Of a stretch of 7,471 bases of DNA, positions 1 to 4,313 are shown in pieces. Under the pieces are notes generated by a model that saw nothing but the letters and a program-made list of their open reading frames with translations, was not told the origin of the DNA and made no database searches. The DNA is taken from assembly GCA_030654635.1 (NCBI GenBank), contig JAURXE010000722.1, positions 1 to 7,471 on the forward strand, in the 5' to 3' direction. This DNA is from Pseudomonas sp. (GTDB lineage: Bacteria; Pseudomonadota; Gammaproteobacteria; Pseudomonadales; Pseudomonadaceae). The translations under genes were made by a program, and so were the position numbers. Position 1 is the first letter of the stretch; the number at the start of each line of letters is the position of its first letter.

Positions 1-216
1 GATCACCGTGCACACCGCGCCAATCCCGGTCCAGATCGCATAGGCTGTACCCAGCGGTAGCTCCTTCATCGCCAGCCCCAGTAAGCCCAGGCTGATCAGC
101 ATTGCTGCGACTGTCAGGGCGGTAGGTAACTGGCGAGTAAAGCCTTCGGAGTAGTTCAGGCCGACGGCCCAGCAGACTTCAAACAGACCAGCGAAAAACA
201 GAATTATCCAAGCCAT
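1..216 (-). CDS. sugE: Guanidinium exporter Gdx/SugE, SMR family (C-terminus cut by window edge)
   Basis: Inner-membrane small multidrug resistance (SMR) family protein of the Gdx branch, which exchanges guanidinium for protons. Only the first 72 codons of a usual ~105 are in the window. The protein begins [19 protein letters not shown] and has the residues associated with Gdx transporters: central Glu13, Trp16, Ser42, Tyr59 and Trp62 (in a [11 protein letters not shown] stretch). Helix 1 spans about residues 3-20, helix 2 about 31-49, and helix 3 begins near 57. The ATG at 216 is set by a strong GGAGG (226-222) with a 5-nt spacer. The gene is preceded by a guanidine-II riboswitch, so substrate and regulator agree, and this favours Gdx over a general Qac/EmrE-type drug exporter. 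It is transcribed in the same direction as rdgC but has its own promoter. Confidence 0.95.
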   Translation of the reverse strand, partial: MAWIILFFAGLFEVCWAVGLNYSEGFTRQLPTALTVAAMLISLGLLGLAMKELPLGTAYAIWTGIGAVCTVI

Positions 217-241
217 GATGACCTCCAGTACAGCATTAAGG

Positions 242-291
242 CTGGGGCCGTCCCCGGATGATTTGGTAAAGACTGGCAAGGTCGTCCTTGC
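242..291 (-). promoter_or_regulatory. Guanidine-II (mini-ykkC) riboswitch upstream of sugE
   Basis: Reading the minus strand, two short hairpins carry the ACGR loops that define mini-ykkC. P1 (291-276) is GCAAGG-ACGA-CCTTGC, a perfect 6-bp stem. P2 (255-244) is GGGG-ACGG-CCCC, a 4-bp GC stem with one further possible pair (257/242) across a mismatch. About 20 nt separate them, and P2 ends 17 nt before the GGAGG site. In this family each loop binds guanidinium and the two hairpins dock through their loops, turning translation on. The 3' half of P1 and the following bases (283-272, GACCUUGCCAGU) can instead pair with the SD segment (229-220, ACUGGAGGUC) through 5+5 bp with a 2-nt bulge. That gives a plausible ligand-free OFF state. 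The motif and pairings are seen directly; the mechanism is inferred. Confidence 0.93.
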
Positions 292-300
292 TCTGTGCGT

Positions 301-329
301 TATTTTGCACGTATACGGGCGCAGGGCAA
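301..329 (-). promoter_or_regulatory. Likely sigma70 promoter of sugE
   Basis: On the minus strand, TTGCCC (329-324) is followed by a 17-bp spacer ending in TGC and then AAAATA (306-301), giving an extended -10 arrangement. The expected transcription start, near 293-295, falls just before riboswitch hairpin P1. This placement supports both the promoter and the riboswitch call. It is a consensus reading only. Confidence 0.6.
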
Positions 330-392
330 GCTGCGCGGGCGAATGCGCAGTGTTGCTCTGTATCGGGGTTTTTCAGGGGTTAGTTATATAAG

Positions 393-420
393 CAGGCGCG
401 ACTCGGACCAGTCGCGCCTG
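393..420 (-). terminator. Probable rdgC terminator hairpin
   Basis: A perfect 10-bp stem, CAGGCGCGAC/GTCGCGCCTG with an 8-nt loop, begins 9 nt past the rdgC stop codon. On the minus strand the tail after the stem is CTTATATAACTA, which is AT-rich but not a clean U-tract. Intrinsic termination may therefore be incomplete. The hairpin separates rdgC from the sugE promoter. Confidence 0.65.
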
Positions 421-428
421 TGGCGGGC

Positions 429-1349
429 TTAAATCCCTTGAGGGATCTCTTCGCCGCCGAGGGCTTCGAACAGCTGCGGCAAGAACTCGCCGAAGGTCAG
501 CATCATCAGGGTGAAGCTGGCGTCCTGCTGGCCCAGTGCATCGTCGCCGCCATCTTGCTCGGCTTGGTCTTGTAGCAGGTCTTCGAAGCGCAGGCGCTTG
601 ATGATGGTCTTGTCGTCCAGCACAAAAGACAGTTTGTCCTGCCAGGCCAGCGACAATTGGGTGACCTGCTTGCCGGCGCTGAGGTGCAACTGAATCTCTT
701 CGCTGGTCAGGTCCTGGCGTTTGCAGCGAATGATGCCGCCGTCTTCCTGGGTGTCGCGCAGCTCGCATTCGTCGAGCACGGTAAAGTGGTCGGCGGCCTT
801 CTGGGTTTTGACCCATTCGGTCAGGGTCGCGGTCGGTGCGACTTTGACGGTCAATGGCCGCACCGGCAGCGAGCCGATGGCTTCGCGCAGGGTCGAAAGC
901 AGGTCTTCGGCGCGCTTGGGGCTCGCGGCATTAACCAGGATCAGACCGAGTTTCGGTGCTATGGCGGCGAAGGTAGCCGAGCGGCGGATAAAGGCGCGCG
1001 GCAAGAAGGCCTGAATGATCTCGTCTTTAAGCTGGTCGCGCTCTTTCTTATAGACCTTGCGCATTTGTTCGGCTTCGATCTCCTCGACCTTCTCCTTTAA
1101 TGCATCGCGCACCACGCTGCCGGGCAGGATGCGGTCTTCTTTACGGGCGGCAATCAGCATGAAGTCCTGGCTGACGTGAACGAGGGGCGCGTCTTCACCT
1201 TTGCCGAACGGGGCGATAAAGCCATAAGTACTCAGTTCTTGGCTGGCGCAGGGGCGGGCAGGCTTGGCGGCCAGTGCAGTTTCCAGTGCTTGCGCATCGA
1301 AGGGCAGATCTTGGGTGAGGCGATAGACGAGCAGGTTACGAAACCACAT
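429..1349 (-). CDS. rdgC: Recombination-associated protein RdgC
   Basis: Cytoplasmic, nucleoid-associated DNA-binding protein of 306 aa, close to the ~303 aa of E. coli RdgC. In E. coli, RdgC forms a ring-shaped dimer around double-stranded DNA and restrains RecA-dependent recombination. The family start [12 protein letters not shown] and the segment [12 protein letters not shown] near residues 40-51 are recognisable, and the protein is full length with no visible disruption. The ATG at 1349 fits the conserved family N-terminus. Its SD is modest (GGAG at 1364-1361, 11 nt away). It is transcribed divergently from the tRNA-Val/tRNA-Asp unit. No convincing promoter was found in the 170-bp gap, although a TAATGC/GCATTA inverted repeat (1382-1387/1395-1400) lies just upstream of the coding sequence and could be a control site. 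Confidence 0.95.
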   Translation of the reverse strand: MWFRNLLVYRLTQDLPFDAQALETALAAKPARPCASQELSTYGFIAPFGKGEDAPLVHVSQDFMLIAARKEDRILPGSVVRDALKEKVEEIEAEQMRKVYKKERDQLKDEIIQAFLPRAFIRRSATFAAIAPKLGLILVNAASPKRAEDLLSTLREAIGSLPVRPLTVKVAPTATLTEWVKTQKAADHFTVLDECELRDTQEDGGIIRCKRQDLTSEEIQLHLSAGKQVTQLSLAWQDKLSFVLDDKTIIKRLRFEDLLQDQAEQDGGDDALGQQDASFTLMMLTFGEFLPQLFEALGGEEIPQGI

Positions 1350-1452
1350 GACGGGTGCATCTCCATTTAGTGCAAAGCGATTAATGCTAGGCGCGCATTA
1401 TTCCCTCCTCGACCGTCGTTGGCTAATAGCGCGCTAAGTCTTTGCTGCATCG

Positions 1453-1509
1453 ATTAAATTTTTTAACTTAAGGCTTGCCAGAACTAAATATGCAGCCTAG
1501 AATGCGCGC
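1453..1509 (+). promoter_or_regulatory. tRNA operon promoter with UP-like element and GC-rich discriminator
   Basis: TTGCCA (1475-1480), a 17-bp spacer and TAGAAT (1498-1503) make a near-consensus sigma70 promoter. An A/T-only tract with single C interruptions (1453-1470) sits where an UP element would be. GCGCGC (1504-1509) follows the -10 box, the discriminator type typical of stable-RNA promoters under stringent control. Transcription would start near 1510, about 14 nt before tRNA-Val. The pattern is seen; growth-rate or ppGpp control is inferred. Confidence 0.75.
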
Positions 1510-1523
1510 ACTTCGAAAGTGAA

Positions 1524-1599
1524 GGGTGATTAGCTCAGCTGGGAGAGCAGCTGCCTTACAAGCAGCGGGTCGGCGGTTCGATCCCGTCATCACCCACCA
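1524..1599 (+). tRNA. tRNA-Val (anticodon UAC)
   Basis: This is a 76-nt cloverleaf with the 3' CCA encoded. The acceptor GGGTGAT pairs with ATCACCC, the D stem is GCTC/GAGC, and the anticodon stem GCTGC/GCAGC encloses loop CTTACAA with TAC at 1557-1559. The T arm contains GGTTCGATCC. It reads GUA and other GUN codons by wobble. It is the first gene of a two-tRNA transcript. Confidence 0.97.
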
Positions 1600-1617
1600 T
1601 TACTTTTGGTGTTACGC

Positions 1618-1694
1618 GCAGCGGTAGTTCAGTCGGTTAGAATACCGGCCTGTCACGCCGGGGGTCGCGGGTTCGAGTCCCGTCCGCTGCGCCA
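1618..1694 (+). tRNA. tRNA-Asp (anticodon GUC)
   Basis: This is a 77-nt cloverleaf with encoded CCA. The acceptor GCAGCGG pairs with CCGCTGC and the discriminator base is G, as expected for Asp. The anticodon stem CCGGC/GCCGG encloses CTGTCAC with GTC at 1652-1654, and the T arm has GGTTCGAGTCC. It lies 18 nt after tRNA-Val, so the two are almost certainly cotranscribed and processed apart. A six-T run (1695-1700) follows directly and may help end the transcript, though no separate terminator hairpin is visible. Confidence 0.97.
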
Positions 1695-1738
1695 TTTTTT
1701 ATCCTCGCTTCAACTCCGCTTTACCTCGTTACACCGTA

Positions 1739-1782
1739 TAAATTCGCAACAAAAAAATAATCGTAAAAAAATCTTAAAAAAT
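1739..1782. other. A-tract cluster between tRNA-Asp and the FKBP gene
   Basis: Three runs of adenines (A7 at 1751-1757, A7 at 1765-1771, A6 at 1776-1781) lie in a very AT-rich stretch. The last two are spaced about one helical turn apart, which would bend DNA; the first is about 14 bp away. The rest of the 212-bp gap (1695-1906) holds no convincing gene, and no promoter stands out confidently. Confidence 0.5.
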
Positions 1783-1906
1783 TCTAAGTCTCTGAACTAT
1801 TCGGCATTTTTTCGTTCTGATCGCCGGTAGCCAGTGATAAAGGTCGCCTGTTAAGCTCGCGCCTTCAATTTGCTTTGCCCATCTAGCGTACGAACAAGGA
1901 ATCCAC

Positions 1907-2608
1907 ATGAAACAATTAGCGACGGTAGCTCTGTTAGGTCTAGTTCTCGCAGGCTGCGACTCGCAGACTAAAGTTGAGCTGACTACCCCTGCGCAGAAGG
2001 CCTCTTACGGCATCGGCCTGAACATGGGCAAAAGCCTGGCTCAGGAAGGCATGGATGATCTGGATTCCAAAGCTGTTGCCCAGGGCATCGAAGACGCCAT
2101 CGGCAAGAAAGAGCAAAAACTGAAAGACGAAGAGCTGGTTGAGGCCTTCGCCGCTTTGCAAAAACGTGCCGAAGCGCGCGTGACTGCTATGAACGAAGAA
2201 GCCGGCAAGGCTGGCAAGAAGTTCCTCGAAGACAACGCCAAGCGTGAAGGCGTGATCACCACCACTTCCGGCCTGCAGTATGAAATCGTGACCAAGGCCG
2301 AAGGCGCACAGCCAAAAGCCACTGACGTGGTGAGCGTTCACTACGAAGGCACTTTGACTGATGGCAAAGTGTTCGACAGCTCCATCAAGCGCGGCAGCCC
2401 GATTGATTTGCCAGTTAGCGGTGTGATCCCAGGTTGGGTTGAAGCTCTGCAACTGATGCACGTTGGCGAGAAAGTTAAGTTGTACATTCCTAGCGAGCTG
2501 GCTTACGGCGCACAAAGCCCAAGCCCAGAAATCCCAGCCAACTCGGTGCTGGTATTTGACCTGGAATTGCTCTCGATCAAAGACCCAGCGGCACAAGCTG
2601 CCAAGTAA
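1907..2608 (+). CDS. FKBP-type peptidyl-prolyl cis-trans isomerase, lipoprotein (FkpA/FklB/Mip-like)
   Basis: Envelope folding helper of 233 aa that interconverts cis and trans prolyl bonds. A lipoprotein signal ends in the lipobox LAGC at residues 14-17, so the mature protein should start at lipidated Cys17. Residues ~24-115 form the helical FKBP N-terminal dimerisation domain (motif KASYGIGLNMG). Residues ~122-226 form the FKBP domain, with the expected active-site residues Tyr146 (VHYEGTL), Phe156-Asp157 (KVFDSS), Val173-Ile174 and Trp177 (VIPGW), Tyr200 (ELAYG) and Phe217. The domain order matches FkpA, FklB and Mip. The start is supported by AAGGA (1896-1900) with a 6-nt spacer. The gene is monocistronic, closed by a strong hairpin. 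Asp follows the lipidated Cys, the classical inner-membrane retention residue in E. coli, so placement in the inner membrane facing the periplasm is possible. Which paralogue name applies is uncertain. Confidence 0.93.
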   Translation: MKQLATVALLGLVLAGCDSQTKVELTTPAQKASYGIGLNMGKSLAQEGMDDLDSKAVAQGIEDAIGKKEQKLKDEELVEAFAALQKRAEARVTAMNEEAGKAGKKFLEDNAKREGVITTTSGLQYEIVTKAEGAQPKATDVVSVHYEGTLTDGKVFDSSIKRGSPIDLPVSGVIPGWVEALQLMHVGEKVKLYIPSELAYGAQSPSPEIPANSVLVFDLELLSIKDPAAQAAK

Positions 2609-2623
2609 GGTTTTTGCTGACAA

Positions 2624-2653
2624 CACAACGCCCCGCCTTTGCGGGGCGTTGTG
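2624..2653 (+). terminator. Terminator hairpin after the FKBP gene
   Basis: A 13-bp near-perfect GC-rich stem, CACAACGCCCCGC paired with GCGGGGCGTTGTG around a CTTT loop, starts 15 nt past the stop codon. No T-run follows on the plus strand, so either the hairpin alone blocks transcription or Rho assists. Confidence 0.7.
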
Positions 2654-2841
2654 CGTTGTGGCGGTTAGAAAGGTGGATTTTGTCTTGACAGCGTTGTGCT
2701 TGCCCGGTTTCAGAAGGAGCGAGTGTTACGCTTATGCACAATCGTTGGGGCGGTCTGCAGAGTTTCTGTCAAAACCCTGGCTTGATTTCTTTGGTTTTTT
2801 AACTTATTGATTTTGTTGATTTTTTTATTCTGTCTAAAAAA

Positions 2842-2894
2842 TGTTCGATCTATCTTCGGGCCCAGTGGCATGGGCCTTTGGCGCTTCTCGAACA
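2842..2894. repeat. Nested inverted-repeat (stem-loop) element
   Basis: An outer 7-bp pair, TGTTCGA (2842-2848) with TCGAACA (2888-2894), encloses an inner 6-bp stem, GGCCCA (2859-2864) with TGGGCC (2871-2876), with 9-11 nt internal loops on each side. Such a two-tier fold could be an RNA structure, or the inner stem plus the following TTT could act as a weak terminator. Function is unknown. Confidence 0.45.
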
Positions 2895-2897
2895 AAT

Positions 2898-2934
2898 CCA
2901 TCCACAAGGTTATCCACAGCTTTTGTGGGTAACC
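2898..2934. promoter_or_regulatory. Cluster of DnaA-box-like sites
   Basis: A perfect DnaA box TTATCCACA (2910-2918) is followed 5 nt later by an inverted one-mismatch copy, TGTGGGTAA (2924-2932, reverse complement TTACCCACA). Together they form an 11+11 bp inverted repeat (2908-2918/2924-2934) with one mismatch. A third, weaker copy, CCATCCACA (2898-2906, two mismatches), lies 12 bp upstream in direct orientation. The matches are seen directly; binding by DnaA is inferred. Confidence 0.5.
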
Positions 2935-3084
2935 GCAAACAGCCCGGTTAGCACGCAGGTTCCAGCTGTTTATGCAGAAAATGGCTGGCTATTCGAGTTG
3001 TTACCGTTGGGTATTGGGCGGCTAAACTGAGCTAATTGCAGCATTGTTTGGCGCGTAGTTGCCCGCCACTGGCTGCATTGCTCC

Positions 3085-3093
3085 TGTTAAGAT
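3085..3093 (+). promoter_or_regulatory. Possible extended -10 promoter of the XRE operon
   Basis: TGT-TAAGAT (3085-3093) matches an extended -10 element with one mismatch in the hexamer, but there is no good -35 box at 17 bp. It would start transcription near 3100, just before the palindrome at 3110-3130. Confidence 0.4.
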
Positions 3094-3109
3094 GACGACT
3101 GACAAGGAG

Positions 3110-3130
3110 AGTGCTGACGCTGTCAGCACT
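3110..3130. promoter_or_regulatory. Perfect 9+9 bp palindrome before the XRE gene (candidate operator)
   Basis: AGTGCTGAC (3110-3118) and GTCAGCACT (3122-3130) are perfect inverted copies around a 3-bp GCT centre. They lie between the putative promoter and the SD of the XRE gene. The position and dyad symmetry suit a dimeric helix-turn-helix repressor acting on its own operon. Alternatively it forms a tight mRNA hairpin 20 nt before the start codon. Confidence 0.55.
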
Positions 3131-3150
3131 GCTTTCCATGGAGTCTTAAA

Positions 3151-3483
3151 ATGAATGTGCAAGTAATCAGCCGAGAAGGTGAGCCTGAATATGCGGTTCT
3201 GCCTTGGGCGCAATACCAAGCCCTGTTAAAAGCCGCTGGCTTGAGCAGCAAAACTGCGCCGCCAAGCGCCGCAGCTACGGCGCCAGCGCAACGCGCCGAA
3301 CTCAGTCAAATGCGTGCATTGCGTGAAGGTTTAAACCTTTCACTCGAGCAACTCGCGCGCTCGGTGGGCATCAGTCCACATTACCTTGAGCAAATCGAAA
3401 ACGGTCAGCGCGAGGCCGGCGAGCCGATCTTGCGACCACTGGCGCGCGCCCTAGGGATTGCTGGCTGGAGCACGCCATCGTGA
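3151..3483 (+). CDS. XRE-family helix-turn-helix regulator with Phd-like N-terminal segment
   Basis: Small cytoplasmic DNA-binding protein of 110 aa. Residues 1-30 (with PEYAVLPWAQYQALLKA) resemble the N-terminal strand-helix segment seen in Phd/YefM-like antitoxins and in a family of XRE regulators that carry it. Residues ~31-52 are an Ala/Pro-rich linker. Residues ~53-104 form the XRE helix-turn-helix: helix 2 about 64-73 (SLEQLARSVG) and the recognition helix about 75-85 (SPHYLEQIENG). The start has GGAG (3140-3143) with a 7-nt spacer. It is the first gene of a three-gene unit, and its TGA overlaps the GTG of the next gene (GTGA). It probably binds the palindrome just upstream and represses its own operon. 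Targets are unknown; no toxin partner is recognisable next to it. Confidence 0.85.
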   Translation: MNVQVISREGEPEYAVLPWAQYQALLKAAGLSSKTAPPSAAATAPAQRAELSQMRALREGLNLSLEQLARSVGISPHYLEQIENGQREAGEPILRPLARALGIAGWSTPS

Positions 3484-3845
3484 GCGTCAGCATCAGTCGT
3501 CAGCATTGGCAGGCGTTGTTGCAGGAGTTGGCCAGTGCCCAGCGCCAACGCCATCTGCTGACCTATCGTGCGCTGATTGAGCGTTTGCAATTGCCCACGC
3601 CGGCCATGCAGACGCTGGCCGCCGCCCTTGAACATCTGGCTGGCTTGGATGCGCGGGCGGACAGACCACTGCGCAGTGCGCTTGTGATCAGTCAGGGTGC
3701 TAGCCGCTTGCCGCGTACCGGTTTCTTTGAGTGTGTGAGTTTGCTTGAGCGCTTCAGCGGCCCGGCGGATGGAGTTGCTGCAGCCTCATGGCATGCGGCT
3801 GAAGTGGCGCGGGTATTCGAGTTCAGCTACCCCGAGGAGTTGTAG
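3480..3845 (+). CDS. Uncharacterised protein, middle gene of XRE-Sel1 operon
   Basis: A 121-aa soluble protein with no signal peptide or membrane segment; I do not recognise a function. The N-terminal ~60 residues look helical (a LLTYRALIERLQLP segment like a small winged-helix or helical bundle). A conserved-looking core, RPLRSALVISQG...LPRTGFFECVSLLERF, spans about residues 62-99, and the tail ends HAAEVARVFEF...EEL. Similar short proteins occur in other Proteobacteria as far as I recall, without an assigned role. The GTG start overlaps the XRE stop codon by 3 nt within GTGA, has GGAG (3467-3470) 9 nt upstream, and is likely translationally coupled. Its stop is immediately followed by the Sel1 gene ATG. 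Confidence 0.8.
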   Translation: MSVSISRQHWQALLQELASAQRQRHLLTYRALIERLQLPTPAMQTLAAALEHLAGLDARADRPLRSALVISQGASRLPRTGFFECVSLLERFSGPADGVAAASWHAAEVARVFEFSYPEEL

Positions 3846-4313
3846 ATGTTTGGCTCTGTACGTGCACGTGTGGGCTATATAGTGGCGCGGCGCTTGTTTC
3901 ATTGGGCTTGGCTGGTTAAGCAGCCGCGCGCCTGGGATTGGATGCAGGGGCAGTTTGCGCGCATGGCAGCGCGTGGTGATGCCGAGGTGCAAAGCTTTTA
4001 TGGCCATTTGCTGCTGTTTCGCGGTCAGGGCCTTAGCGCGCGGCAAGAGGGTTTGCGTTTATTGCGACTGGCCGCAACGGCCGGGGACGGCAAGGCCGCG
4101 TATCAGTTGGGCGTGGTCAGCTTGGCCGGCGATCTTCAGCAGAGCGCCGATGCCGGTGTTGCTGCGGCTTGGTGGGTGAAGGCCGCGACAGTGGGCCATC
4201 CGTTGGCGGCGCGGCGCTTGGCTGGGTTATACGCGCAAGGCGGCGTTGGCCTGGCGGCTGATCCGCAGCAGGCGGCCCTCTACGAGGCGCGGGCGACCGA
4301 ATTGGGACTTTGA
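3846..4313 (+). CDS. Sel1-repeat (TPR-like) protein
   Basis: A 155-aa protein of about three Sel1-like repeats, which stack into an alpha-solenoid for protein-protein contacts. Units run about residues 42-80 (ARGDAEVQSFYGHLLLFRG, then EGLRLLRLAATAG), 81-117 (GKAAYQLG, then AAWWVKAATVGHP) and 117-153 (AARRLAGLYAQGG, then QAALYEARATELG). There is no signal peptide. The first ~27 residues are basic and aromatic and might touch the membrane. The ATG at 3846 directly abuts the previous TAG, with GAGGAG at 3834-3839, so translation is coupled. Sel1 proteins often act as adaptors in signalling; the partner here is unknown. The last 34 bp overlap the convergent c-di-GMP gene on the other strand, with no terminator between them. 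Confidence 0.88.
   Translation: MFGSVRARVGYIVARRLFHWAWLVKQPRAWDWMQGQFARMAARGDAEVQSFYGHLLLFRGQGLSARQEGLRLLRLAATAGDGKAAYQLGVVSLAGDLQQSADAGVAAAWWVKAATVGHPLAARRLAGLYAQGGVGLAADPQQAALYEARATELGL

Larger units (their letters stand above)
2654..3150. other. Long intergenic region with no convincing gene
   Basis: About 500 bp separate the FKBP terminator from the XRE gene. The left part (2654-2787) has an isolated perfect TTGACA (2685-2690) with no good -10 box at the right spacing, and short possible reading frames after AAGGAG (2714-2719) that are too weak to call. An AT-rich tract with repeated TTGATTT runs from about 2781 to 2841. It is followed by a nested inverted repeat (2842-2894), DnaA-box-like sites (2898-2934), a small TAACCG/CGGTTA hairpin (2930-2935/2945-2950), a stretch with nothing recognised (2951-3080), and then the promoter and palindrome of the next operon. 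The density of structure suggests a regulatory locus or a small RNA, but I recognise no known RNA family. Confidence 0.5.

Noticed and set aside
657..1100. 147-codon plus-strand frame opposite rdgC
   Set aside because: It lies wholly within rdgC on the opposite strand, has no SD of note and resembles no protein family; it is a shadow of the strong rdgC codon pattern.
1606..1830. 74-codon plus-strand frame
   Set aside because: It reads straight through the tRNA-Asp gene and the A-tract region; the product is not protein-like.
2685..2713. Perfect -35 hexamer TTGACA suggesting a promoter
   Set aside because: The positions 16-18 bp downstream give GTTTCA, TTTCAG or TTCAGA, none close to a -10 box.
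2727..2800. Short reading frames after AAGGAG (2714-2719), one starting MHNRWGGLQSF
   Set aside because: The spacing is either too short (GTG) or too long (ATG), the frame is only about 22 codons, and no regulated downstream gene or attenuator is clear.
2710..2907. 65-codon minus-strand frame in the intergenic region
   Set aside because: Its first codon is TTG, no SD is present, and the product is a Lys/Asn-rich string from the AT-rich tract.
2898..2934. A chromosomal or plasmid replication origin
   Set aside because: Only one perfect DnaA box and two imperfect ones, no replication genes and no iteron array; too little to call an origin.
3151..3845. Toxin-antitoxin pair (Phd-like/XRE protein plus neighbour)
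   Set aside because: The 121-aa partner has no motif of a known toxin family, and the order and coupling with a Sel1 gene fit a regulator operon better.
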